From positions 4,836,001 to 4,900,000 of the forward strand of contig NZ_CP117880.1 of NCBI RefSeq assembly GCF_028736175.1: a DNA stretch of 64,000 bases, in the 5' to 3' direction. This DNA comes from Sphingobacterium oryzagri. Lineage in GTDB: Bacteria > Bacteroidota > Bacteroidia > Sphingobacteriales > Sphingobacteriaceae. Both the position numbers and the translations under genes were made by a program. Position 1 is the first letter of the stretch. Every line of letters starts with the position of its first letter. Of this stretch, positions 42,637-50,808 are shown one piece after another. The notes below the pieces were generated by a model. That model ran no database searches. It was not told the DNA's origin and worked only from the letters and a program-made list of their open reading frames with translations.

Positions 42637-44376
42637 TTACAATTGGTCAACGAATTGACCTGCAAACTCATTTTCCGGATCAACTTTGATTGTTTCTTGG
42701 AAGTAAGTCTTCGCTTTCGCGTTATCACCTTTCAAGTAATAGAAGTATCCTAAGTAGTTGTTAGCATCTGTGATGTAAGATGTCAAGTTTGCATCTGCTG
42801 CATCTGCAGATTTAACGGCTACTAACAATTTGGTGAATGAATCTACAAATAAACCTTGTGCTTTTTCTGGCTCATACATCACACCGTCCAATGCAAGTTC
42901 TGAAAGACCTTTATAGTAAAGCGAATTTACAAGGTATTTCTTAATCACATCCTCTTTTGTCGCTGCGATGACCGTTGCAAAAGCTTTTACAGCTTCGTCC
43001 AACATTGGCTTTGCTTCAGCCAATTTCTGTTGTCCTAACTCAGGCGTTACTTCTTCACCTTCTGCCGGCGAAACGATTTTCGATCCCGCACTGTATTGAC
43101 CTAAGCCAATGTAGTAATTTGCATCATAATAGTAGTCAGATGTCGAATCAGCAGCCGGTATACGGAAAATTTTGATCGCATCGGCTACTTCACCGTCTTG
43201 GTATTTAGCAAAAGCTGTCTCTGCAATTTCCGTTTCCAGGTTATCTTCTTCTGTTTGCTTCTCTACAGCTTGCTTTAAAAATTCCGCACCTTTTGTTGCA
43301 TCACCAGCACTTAAGTTTGCTAAACCAGCATACAAGTAGTCACGTGGGATCAAACGATCCGCTTCCACTTTAGAGATCAAGGTATTCATGTATTCTACAG
43401 CTTTTGCGTAGTCCTTATCCTGGTTGTAAGCGATATAACCTAAATAACGGTAAACTTTTGCATCTACACCTGGGGCGTTAGCCAATTCTCCAGCTACGGT
43501 TTTCAATTCTGCATAATTACCTGAATATACCAAGAAATCGGCGTAACGTGTTTTCGCTTCTACAGAATTATCACCTGTCAATGACAAGTATTTTTTGTAG
43601 TTGTCTACACCTTTCTGGTTAATTTCCCGGTATTGATCTTCCGGCGCTTTTAACGATGACAGGTAATAGGTCTCCGCCAATTCGCGGTAAAGCGGTGCAT
43701 ATTCCGGATTCGATTGTGTTAAAGCTGTTAAATCTTCCAACACGACGTCATACGCCTGAGCTCTACGTGAGATCAAAGCCTGACCGATTTTAGGTGCCAA
43801 TAAACTAGGATCCATAAATTCTGCATCACGGTAGTTTACGTATGCTTGGCTACTTTCACCAAGACCAGCGTACGCATCACCTAAAGCGATCAAGATGTTT
43901 GCATCTTTCGCATTTTTAGCTTTAGCTTGTGTTAAGTACTCAATTGCTTTCGTGTAGTCTGGCTTCGGCGCATCAACATAAGCTTCCCCAATGTACAACA
44001 ATGGCAAATAATCTTTTTTACCTAACCCCGCTACTGCTGTCGAGAACTTTGTTTCCGCCGCACTTTGATCGCCTTTCATTAAATCAACGATACCCAAACC
44101 TACATTATTCAATTGTTCTTTAGGAGCATTTGTCAACCCTTGGTTAAACACGTAGGCGGCTGAATCCACTTTATCATTGATTAAGTGCACTCTACCTAGA
44201 TAGAAATAGTTCTCTCCATCTTTTGCCTTCTTCTCCACAAGGTTTTGAAGCATCCCTTTTGCTTTATCGTATTGCTCCGCTGTCAACGCAGCTTTGGCAT
44301 CCTTTAAGCTTTGGGCACTTACAGAACCGATCGTTCCAGCCAATAATAGACTTAAAAATAATTTGCTGTTTGTCAT
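42637..44376 (-). CDS. Periplasmic TPR-repeat protein linked to the TonB cluster
   Basis: A 579-residue exported protein; signal peptide cleavage is likely after Ala21 (GSVSAQ). Nearly the whole mature part consists of TPR-type helical repeats, for example ENYFYLGRVHLINDKVDSA, YLPLLYIGEAYV, YRYLGYIAYNQDKDYAKA and NYLGYFYYLKGDNAKAKTYF at the C-terminus. It is the last gene of the minus-strand run that begins with exbB, 33 bases after the PstS-like gene. It probably scaffolds envelope protein contacts; the partner is unknown. A role in TonB-dependent uptake is suggested by context only. Confidence 0.85.
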   Translation of the reverse strand: MTNSKLFLSLLLAGTIGSVSAQSLKDAKAALTAEQYDKAKGMLQNLVEKKAKDGENYFYLGRVHLINDKVDSAAYVFNQGLTNAPKEQLNNVGLGIVDLMKGDQSAAETKFSTAVAGLGKKDYLPLLYIGEAYVDAPKPDYTKAIEYLTQAKAKNAKDANILIALGDAYAGLGESSQAYVNYRDAEFMDPSLLAPKIGQALISRRAQAYDVVLEDLTALTQSNPEYAPLYRELAETYYLSSLKAPEDQYREINQKGVDNYKKYLSLTGDNSVEAKTRYADFLVYSGNYAELKTVAGELANAPGVDAKVYRYLGYIAYNQDKDYAKAVEYMNTLISKVEADRLIPRDYLYAGLANLSAGDATKGAEFLKQAVEKQTEEDNLETEIAETAFAKYQDGEVADAIKIFRIPAADSTSDYYYDANYYIGLGQYSAGSKIVSPAEGEEVTPELGQQKLAEAKPMLDEAVKAFATVIAATKEDVIKKYLVNSLYYKGLSELALDGVMYEPEKAQGLFVDSFTKLLVAVKSADAADANLTSYITDANNYLGYFYYLKGDNAKAKTYFQETIKVDPENEFAGQFVDQL

Positions 44377-44409
44377 AATCTATTTGTGTTCTATTTTATT
44401 TCTAGTTTT

Positions 44410-45366
44410 TTAAATATTATCTCTCACAATAATCTCCCGACCAGGCATTGTAGCCGGCACCGCACCAGATTTCAGCACGATACGCTGTCCACGATCTCCA
44501 GTTAAAAAGGCCGAAAAACCGATGCCCAATCCCATATTGGGCTGATAATTTAGCACATAAAACGTACGTTGCAACGGATACTGTCCTGCGGCTATGGTTG
44601 ATTGATTTGGCTTGTAAAACTTGTTATCAGCCTTATCGCCTAGCGTATTCTGCACGCTCAAGATACGAATATTATTTTTATTCGGAAATGAAGTCAGCAA
44701 ATCTCTGTATTCATTAAAGCCTAAAATACCTATCCGATCTTCAGACGCAGCGACACGTTCCAGCACCCCTTTTGCACCATCACCCGCTTCTATAAAAGAC
44801 GAAGCAACTTTTTCGATTTTCCCAATTTCCTGCAACTGTCTAAAGCTGCTTGAGTTGATATTATCGAAGACGATTTTCCTCCCGTCAGCACGCTTACCAC
44901 GCATAGCGTCTAATAAATATGCTATTGTAACGCTTGTGTCTGCCGCTTTAGTATTACTTACAACAACTATTCCATCTGTCCAAACCGGAAAAACACGCGG
45001 CGTTATAGATCGCTTTTCGAAATATTGCGCTTCCTCTTCATTTAATGTGCGCGCCAAAATCGCGACGCTTGCATTGTTGCCTAATAGCTCGCGAACGGCA
45101 AACACCTCAGGCTTCGCTATGATATTCAACTTTGCATTTGGGTAGGCTGCCAAGAACACTTCTTCCTGTTCTTTCATCAACGGTAAGGTTGATTCATCGA
45201 CAACCACCTGCAATGTGCCCACTAAAATGTCTTCCTGCGCTTGCTTCGCCGCAGCGCTAGAGTCATCCGTCGTATTATTGTTCGTATTTGTCCTTGAACA
45301 ACTCGCAAACGCGAACAAAACAACAACTGCAAGTAGCCCTATAACCGCTATACTTCTCCGTTTCAT
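44410..45366 (-). CDS. PstS-like substrate-binding lipoprotein
   Basis: A 318-residue lipoprotein: lipobox FASC with Cys23, then a Ser/Thr/Asn-rich linker and a PstS-type periplasmic binding fold, with phosphate-binding-like stretches such as SVAILARTLNEEEA and FDNINSSSFRQL. No Pst ABC permease or ATPase genes are nearby; instead it lies between tonB genes and the TPR gene. It may bind phosphate or another anion, or may have been recruited as an adaptor of the TonB system. Substrate not determinable. Confidence 0.82.
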   Translation of the reverse strand: MKRRSIAVIGLLAVVVLFAFASCSRTNTNNNTTDDSSAAAKQAQEDILVGTLQVVVDESTLPLMKEQEEVFLAAYPNAKLNIIAKPEVFAVRELLGNNASVAILARTLNEEEAQYFEKRSITPRVFPVWTDGIVVVSNTKAADTSVTIAYLLDAMRGKRADGRKIVFDNINSSSFRQLQEIGKIEKVASSFIEAGDGAKGVLERVAASEDRIGILGFNEYRDLLTSFPNKNNIRILSVQNTLGDKADNKFYKPNQSTIAAGQYPLQRTFYVLNYQPNMGLGIGFSAFLTGDRGQRIVLKSGAVPATMPGREIIVRDNI

Positions 45367-45481
45367 ATTTCTGTAACCTTTCTTCCGTTTATTCCAAAAT
45401 GGTTAACAGCTTACGCTGCTTAGTTGTTGTGTATACTAGTTAGAATGCAACAACGGGACTAAAGTTTAATGTAAATTAAAA

Positions 45482-45721
45482 TTATCTTCTAAAATTATTT
45501 TGCCATAGTCGAGCAAAACGCATGAAAGAATAAACAATAAGCAATACACCAAACAGTTTCTTGTAGGCGGGGTCTATCTCCAATGGAAATCCGGTCCAAA
45601 AAATGATCAGGATACCCAATGTAAAATAAAAAGCGAACATCGCTAGGCCTAAAATAGACAGAAATCGCTGGGTTGGCGATTTCTGACTAAATTTTCTTGT
45701 GCTATTACGCAAACCGGTCAT
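45482..45721 (-). CDS. Small two-helix membrane protein
   Basis: A 79-residue protein with a basic N-terminus and two hydrophobic segments (about 22-42 and 55-68), the second followed by a basic C-terminus (RFARLWQNNFRR). It starts two bases after the tonB stop, so it is probably translated from the same mRNA. I do not recognise a family. Its fixed place between tonB and the PstS-like gene suggests an accessory role in the energy-transducing complex, which is inference. Confidence 0.75.
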   Translation of the reverse strand: MTGLRNSTRKFSQKSPTQRFLSILGLAMFAFYFTLGILIIFWTGFPLEIDPAYKKLFGVLLIVYSFMRFARLWQNNFRR

Positions 45722-45723
45722 TT

Positions 45724-46599
45724 TTATTGTTGAAGGTTTAACGTTATAGGCAATGTGTACGCTACGCGAACTTTACGACCGTTTTGGATACCTGGTTTCC
45801 AAGGCTTAGCCTTTTTCAACACATTGATCGCCGCTTGGCCTGTTCCGTAAGATAAGTCTTTTACAACTTTAAGGTCTGTCAAACTACCATCACGCTCTAC
45901 AACAAACGATACGACAACCTGGCCTTTCACACCAGCATCAATCGCACCTTGCGGATACGTATAGTTTGATCCTACCCATTGACGGAAGGCGTTTAATCCG
46001 CCGATCGGCTCTGGATTAACCTCTACTGCGGTAAAGATCTTATCGGAAGCTGCACCATCAGGATCGCCTGTTGCACTACCTGTAATTTGACCTTCTACTT
46101 TTTTCGGACCAAATTCACCTGTAGGTACACCGGCGGCACCCTTTGTACCTTTTAACGTGATACGCGCTGGCGTTTTGTTATCTTTTTTAATTTCCTCTTG
46201 GGAAACAACCTCTTCTTTCACTTGGTTTTGAGGCACCACTTTAGGCTCCGGGAAACGTACCAAATCCTCTGCTGGCGGTTCCTGTGCTATACGTTGAGGT
46301 GGCTCTTCCTCCTGAGGAAGTGGCTCTTCTTCTTCTTCTGGCTCCGGAATGTCCAAATCCTCTAGTGTAACTTCCGTAATAACGGGAGCCTCCTCTACAG
46401 GTTTATCTGGAAAAACCTTAATGTTAAACATTTTTGGAGCACTCAAAACAAGAACGCTTGCTGTAATTGCTAATAGACCGATATTAGTAGCCTTAGGCGC
46501 AAACTTACGCAGGTCATAGGCACCATATTCTTTGTTTCTATTCGCAAAAACGACATCAAGCCATTCTTTTTTGAATATATCTAATTTAGAACCAAACAT
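45724..46599 (-). CDS. tonB: Energy transducer TonB
   Basis: A 291-residue protein with a single membrane segment at about 35-55, a long Pro/Glu-rich spacer (DIPEPEEEEEPLPQEEEP, about 87-104) spanning the periplasm, and a C-terminal TonB domain (about 210-291) with YPQGAIDAGVKGQVVVSFVV and the usual KVRVAYTLPITLNL end. It carries proton-motive energy from ExbB/ExbD to outer-membrane receptors. It is preceded by two exbD genes. Confidence 0.94.
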   Translation of the reverse strand: MFGSKLDIFKKEWLDVVFANRNKEYGAYDLRKFAPKATNIGLLAITASVLVLSAPKMFNIKVFPDKPVEEAPVITEVTLEDLDIPEPEEEEEPLPQEEEPPQRIAQEPPAEDLVRFPEPKVVPQNQVKEEVVSQEEIKKDNKTPARITLKGTKGAAGVPTGEFGPKKVEGQITGSATGDPDGAASDKIFTAVEVNPEPIGGLNAFRQWVGSNYTYPQGAIDAGVKGQVVVSFVVERDGSLTDLKVVKDLSYGTGQAAINVLKKAKPWKPGIQNGRKVRVAYTLPITLNLQQ

Positions 46600-46618
46600 A
46601 TTTTACTTGATTATGCGA

Positions 46619-47170
46619 TTAGTCATTAAAAAGACTTTCGCGTTTTAATACCTCTATTTCGTCATTATTGATTTTAGAAATCATATAGCGTTTGATATCG
46701 ACAATCTTCATCTCATCTAAAATATCGACAAGGTTACGTTGTACTGATTTTTCGCTAGGTCTGATTACGACAATCAAGTCTTTACCGCCAGAACGAGCTG
46801 GTACTTCTTTTTGCATCTTTAGCAATACCTGACGAATACCGTCTTTACCATAATCAATCGTGGTAGGAGGATAGATCGGCTTTGCTAACTGCCCGTAGTA
46901 CCAAGAGATTTTGTTGTCTGATCCTAACAAAAGTGTGATAGAACGGTTATCGGCAATTTCCAAATTGTCGTTCGCATCGATCTTGTTTTTGTCCGGCATC
47001 GCAACGTCCATCGCTTGCGGTTTATTTAATGACGTGGTAAGCATGAAGAACGTGATCAATAAGAATGCTAAGTCTACCATGGCGGTCAAATCGACCTTAC
47101 CACCAGCTTTCTTGGCTCTTACTTTACCGCCTTTTTGGCCTTTACCACTATCCTGATTTAATTCTGCCAT
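46619..47170 (-). CDS. exbD: ExbD/TolR-family protein (second copy)
   Basis: A 183-residue protein with a short basic N-terminus, one membrane segment containing the conserved Asp (TAMVDLAFLLITFFMLTT) and a periplasmic domain. The Asp binds the proton in ExbB/ExbD motors. Nineteen bases upstream of tonB in the transcript. Two different ExbD proteins in one cluster suggest a mixed dimer. Confidence 0.93.
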   Translation of the reverse strand: MAELNQDSGKGQKGGKVRAKKAGGKVDLTAMVDLAFLLITFFMLTTSLNKPQAMDVAMPDKNKIDANDNLEIADNRSITLLLGSDNKISWYYGQLAKPIYPPTTIDYGKDGIRQVLLKMQKEVPARSGGKDLIVVIRPSEKSVQRNLVDILDEMKIVDIKRYMISKINNDEIEVLKRESLFND

Positions 47171-47188
47171 TTTTTTGTAATGATTAAA

Positions 47189-47839
47189 TTATTGCTCTGC
47201 TCTCAAACCGGTTACAAAACTGAATTTGTTTTGTTTTTGGTTACGTAAAGTTTCAATAATTAAATTAACGGTTGGATACTTCTCGTCCGCATCTGCTTTA
47301 ATTGCAACCTTCATCGGTCCCGGATCAACAAAATTTTGTTCACCGTCGCGCGAGCGGTTGTACTCAATTGTTGCTTTACGCGCTTCCTGTACCCAAGCGT
47401 ACAACTCATTCGAGGCGGTCTCTGTACTATCTACAGGGATACCTGGCTGAATGTTCTCTTTACGCTGCTCGTTAGGAAGCGAAAGCAACTGACGCAAATT
47501 CTTCATCGGAACGCCAAACTCGTCTAATTGCTTGAACTTCTCATATTCTTGTGCAGAAAATGCTACACTATATTTCTGCGACATGTTCTTCAACGTGATT
47601 TCACGTACCGTAGGGTTTTTAACACCGAAGAACACTTTCCCGTTTGCTACCGAGATAACACCTAAATTGTCATCCGGTAATTTGTCTGGCGTAGTTGATT
47701 GTGGAGTATCCACGACCAATACTTCAGGTTGACGGGCGGTAGCTGTTAATACGAAGAATGTAAGAAGCAAGAAAGATACGTCACACATCGCCGTCATGTC
47801 GATGGAGGTACTGGTTCTTTTTACTTTTGCTTTACCCAT
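47189..47839 (-). CDS. exbD: ExbD/TolR-family protein (first copy)
   Basis: A 216-residue ExbD-type protein. The membrane segment is DMTAMCDVSFLLLTFFVLTA with the conserved Asp. The periplasmic part is longer than in the next copy and less similar. It follows exbB by 99 bases and precedes the second exbD by 18. Confidence 0.92.
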   Translation of the reverse strand: MGKAKVKRTSTSIDMTAMCDVSFLLLTFFVLTATARQPEVLVVDTPQSTTPDKLPDDNLGVISVANGKVFFGVKNPTVREITLKNMSQKYSVAFSAQEYEKFKQLDEFGVPMKNLRQLLSLPNEQRKENIQPGIPVDSTETASNELYAWVQEARKATIEYNRSRDGEQNFVDPGPMKVAIKADADEKYPTVNLIIETLRNQKQNKFSFVTGLRAEQ

Positions 47840-47938
47840 TTTACTTTACTTCTATTAATTAACAATTCTTATTCCTTTATCTTATGATGATCTTTGTGCA
47901 CAAATTCCATAAAAGAATTTGAAAAAAATCACTTTTTC

Positions 47939-48769
47939 TTATTTGTGGTTTGCAGCGTACGTTTGTACGATAGAGAAACCAGCTTCGTCGATAGAATAAG
48001 TTAAATTGTCAATTTTAGCTGTCAAAATGTTATACATTACGATAGCGAATGTAGAAGTCGCGATACCTGTAGCCGTGTTGATCAAGGCCTCAGAGATACC
48101 GTTTGCTAATTTAGCTGAATCTGGAGCACCACCTGTTGCCAAGGCCGAGAAGGCTTTGATCATACCTGTTACTGTTCCCAATAGACCAGTCAATGTACCG
48201 ATAGAAACCAACGTAGCGATAACGTTCATGTTTTTCTCTAACATTGGCATTTCTAAAGCCGTAGTCTCTTCAATTTCTTTTTGGATAGCTACTACTGATT
48301 TTTCTGCATCTAAACCTGTGTTAGCAGAAACATCTTTGTATTTCAACAAGCCAGCTTTTACTACGTTTGCAACAGAACCTTTTTGTTTGTCACACTCAGC
48401 GATAGCTGAATCAATGTTACCACCGTTGATCAACGATTGAATTTTTCTTACGAAGTTACCAACGTTACCTGTTCCAGCAGCTCTGCTGATAACTAAGAAA
48501 CGCTCAATAGAGAATACCCATACCATTAAGAACAAACCGATCAATACAGGTACGATAACACCAGCGTGGTATACCATACCAAGGTAGTTTCCTGGTTTTG
48601 GTTGGTTTTCAGGATTTTCTTCAAGGAAGTTCGACGGGCTACCCATTACATATGCCCATACCACGTAACCGACGATGAAACAAATGATAATTGCTAAACT
48701 CGCAAATAAATTACCTGAATTTCCGCTTTCTTTTTTAGCAGGAGTAGTAGTTTTTGGTGCGTTTGCCAT
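47939..48769 (-). CDS. exbB: ExbB/TolQ/MotA-type proton channel
   Basis: A 276-residue protein with an N-terminal membrane segment, a second near residues 65-90 and the family signature at the end: SIGTLTGLLGTVTGMIKAF and GISEALINTATGIATSTFAI. It forms the pentameric channel around ExbD. It is the first gene of the cluster, with a TATATTTG promoter element (48864-48871) and a leader of about 90 bases. Confidence 0.94.
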   Translation of the reverse strand: MANAPKTTTPAKKESGNSGNLFASLAIIICFIVGYVVWAYVMGSPSNFLEENPENQPKPGNYLGMVYHAGVIVPVLIGLFLMVWVFSIERFLVISRAAGTGNVGNFVRKIQSLINGGNIDSAIAECDKQKGSVANVVKAGLLKYKDVSANTGLDAEKSVVAIQKEIEETTALEMPMLEKNMNVIATLVSIGTLTGLLGTVTGMIKAFSALATGGAPDSAKLANGISEALINTATGIATSTFAIVMYNILTAKIDNLTYSIDEAGFSIVQTYAANHK

Positions 48770-48863
48770 TTTTTACTAATTTTTAGATTTTTACTGTTGT
48801 TTAATATTAATGTTTAATTCAATTTGTGCAATTTATAGGCACCTATCTTGCCGTTAAGCAAAA

Positions 48864-48871
48864 CAAATATA
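48864..48871 (-). promoter_or_regulatory. -7 element upstream of exbB
   Basis: TATATTTG on the minus strand matches TAnnTTTG. It would start the exbB-exbD-exbD-tonB transcript about 88 bases before the exbB ATG. No iron-box operator is evident by eye. Confidence 0.5.
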
Positions 48872-49202
48872 CCATTTTGTGTTAAAAATAAAATTTTATC
48901 AGCATTAATTTATACATCTTTCAATGGGCTCCATATTAGCAAACCAATCAGCGGATACCTTTCCGTCCTAACATGTCATCGCCTCATGCTTAAACGCCGT
49001 TTGATGCGATATATTTTACAATGAAAACTATTTTTTTTGGTTTATGCAAATTAAAAAATCATTAACTCTCAAAAATAAGTAAGTATTCACTCACGTGAAA
49101 TATAACCACATCACTGTTCTAATATTTTTGAATAGGCGTCAAATTCATAGCAGGCATCGTCAGTCTTTAGTCATTTTTATTTATGCAACCGATTGTAACT
49201 GA
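48872..49202. other. Intergenic stretch without a recognised gene
   Basis: About 330 AT-rich bases between the exbB promoter and the end of the SUI1 gene. A TATTTTTG string on the plus strand (49123-49130) resembles a -7 element but no gene follows it. No RNA gene or repeat is seen. Confidence 0.5.
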
Positions 49203-49553
49203 TTATCCGCCAACCAATTTTACACCGTAACCCTCTGATTTTAATATTTCAAAAATTTTATTTTTAAAATCTCCTTGAATTAAAATACTCCCGTCTTTTG
49301 AAGCACCGCCGACGCCGCATTTTTGCTTTAATTTCTTCGCTATATCATTTAAGTCGTCTTCAGAACCGACAAATCCGTCGACTATTGTAACAATTTTTCC
49401 CTTCCGCGCCTTTTTATCGAGCATAACTTTCAGTTTTTGTTGACTAGCGGGCTTTGTCTCTTGCACTTCCTCAGAAGCAGCGGAAATGTAATCGAAATTG
49501 TCTGCTGTCGAGTAGACGATTCCTTCAAACTGCTGTTTTTTTTGCTTTGCCAT
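49203..49553 (-). CDS. SUI1/eIF1-family (YciH-like) translation factor
   Basis: A 116-residue protein with a basic N-terminus and a C-terminal SUI1 domain, including KGKIVTIVDGFVGSEDDL and KLKQKCGVGGASKDGSILIQGD. Bacterial members resemble eukaryotic eIF1 and may affect start-codon choice. The ATG at 49553 lies two bases after the lipid-kinase stop, which fits better than the in-frame TTG at 49562. Co-transcribed with the kinase gene. Confidence 0.9.
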   Translation of the reverse strand: MAKQKKQQFEGIVYSTADNFDYISAASEEVQETKPASQQKLKVMLDKKARKGKIVTIVDGFVGSEDDLNDIAKKLKQKCGVGGASKDGSILIQGDFKNKIFEILKSEGYGVKLVGG

Positions 49554-49555
49554 AC

Positions 49556-50434
49556 TTAACAAATGATTTTTAATGATTTGTGATTTATTTTTATATTCAA
49601 TTCTTCACCCATTTCTACCGGCTCGCCATCCACATGTACAGGTCCTTTGTTATCCCGAATGATCGTAATGGATTTCCCGGGCAGGATCTCGACATAATCC
49701 GATTGATCGGCACTTTTCGTAAACAGGTGAAATAGCATCTTGGGAAACAGGTATAGCGGGAATTTTTGCACGATGCAAACGTCGAGGATGCCATCCGTAA
49801 TCGAGGCATGTGGCGCGATGTAAGCGTTATTTCCGTATTGCGGAGAGTTGGCGACGCTAATCATGAACGCTTCCTTATTATACGTCTTTCCATCAATAAG
49901 CAGCTGATAGGTGCTGGGCCTAAAGTCGCTCAACACATTTAAGACGGAGCGGAGGTAACCTACCGGTCCGCGGATATTTTCTGTGGCGAAATGATCACTG
50001 ACGGATGCGTCGAAACCTAAACCTGCAATATTAAAGAAGTAGCGACCATTGATCTCGCCGGTATCGACCTCGACGGTTTCAAAACGATTAATACGCCGTA
50101 TCGCAGCTGACTCATTTAACGGAATGCCTAAATAAAGCGCGAGACCATTTCCCGAACCTTCAGGAATGATGCCCAAAGGCATATTGGTGCCGATGATCGC
50201 GGATCCAAGCTCATTTATCGTACCATCGCCGCCCACAGCAACCACCGCATCATACCCTTCTTGAATGGCTAACTTGCCCAACTCGTAGGCGTGGTTGGCA
50301 TGGTTGGTAATCTTGAAAGTAGGATCAAATTTTTCCAAATCCAGCACTTCCAGCACTTGCTTATTAAAAGCGGTCTTCTTCTTCCCTCCAGAAATCGGAT
50401 TGACAACAAACAAAATTCGTTTTCGTTGACGCAT
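49556..50434 (-). CDS. Diacylglycerol/lipid kinase (YegS/DgkB family)
   Basis: About 292 residues from the ATG at 50434 (MRQRKRILFVVNP), chosen because the family starts there; an in-frame upstream ATG at 50485 would add 17 unlikely hydrophobic residues. Signatures are VNPISGGKKK, the nucleotide motif VGGDGTINELG and GSGNGLALYLG. It phosphorylates diacylglycerol or related lipids. It precedes the SUI1 gene in one transcript. Confidence 0.9.
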   Translation of the reverse strand: MRQRKRILFVVNPISGGKKKTAFNKQVLEVLDLEKFDPTFKITNHANHAYELGKLAIQEGYDAVVAVGGDGTINELGSAIIGTNMPLGIIPEGSGNGLALYLGIPLNESAAIRRINRFETVEVDTGEINGRYFFNIAGLGFDASVSDHFATENIRGPVGYLRSVLNVLSDFRPSTYQLLIDGKTYNKEAFMISVANSPQYGNNAYIAPHASITDGILDVCIVQKFPLYLFPKMLFHLFTKSADQSDYVEILPGKSITIIRDNKGPVHVDGEPVEMGEELNIKINHKSLKIIC

Positions 50435-50650
50435 GTTTACAAACTGAAACTTTAAGGTTATAAAGATAAAGAATTGCCCTTGCAATTGATGGAGAATAAA
50501 TTGCTATTTCTCGATCGAAAAAAATGAAAAGCTCGTCATATCTTACGCCGCATCTCGCTAAAAGCGAGCGTAAAACAGCCGCCAAACGAATGTGGCACAG
50601 ATTTTACAAAACATTTTCCGCATCCATTTTCTTTATCGCTTAAAGGTTTG

Positions 50651-50658
50651 TATTTTTG
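50651..50658 (+). promoter_or_regulatory. -7 element upstream of the metK riboswitch
   Basis: TATTTTTG matches TAnnTTTG. Transcription would begin near 50665, just before the first paired arm of the putative SAM riboswitch. Confidence 0.6.
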
Positions 50659-50667
50659 TCGTCAAAA

Positions 50668-50746
50668 TGTGGACTGATTTGCGTTTGGCATACATACTAT
50701 GACTAAGGAGATTGCAACCACAGTAAAAAAGTGCTAAAACCAGAAA
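50668..50746 (+). promoter_or_regulatory. SAM-II-type (long-loop) riboswitch upstream of metK
   Basis: Stem P1 is TGTGG (50668-50672) with CCACA (50718-50722). As in the SAM-II consensus I recall, the 5' arm is followed by CTGATTT, the 3' arm is preceded by ATTGCAA, and GCTAAAA (50733-50739) stands downstream to form the pseudoknot and SAM pocket. The loop is 45 bases rather than about 17, with a CATA/TATG mini-stem, as in the long-loop variant described from Bacteroidota. TGG (50686-50688) may pair with CCA (50740-50742). It lies in the 374-base gap before metK, right after a -7 promoter element. The upstream part of the gap (50435-50640) holds only a CTCGCT/AGCGAG hairpin. Recognised by eye; no covariance check was possible. 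Confidence 0.72.
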
Positions 50747-50808
50747 CATTCGTTTTTCCACTTATACTCGTATTCTCCTTCCCGACGTGAACATTAAAAA
50801 AACACTTA

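Noticed and set aside
49123..49130. Plus-strand TATTTTTG as promoter of a small RNA
   Set aside because: No -33 element, no downstream terminator and no conserved structure visible.
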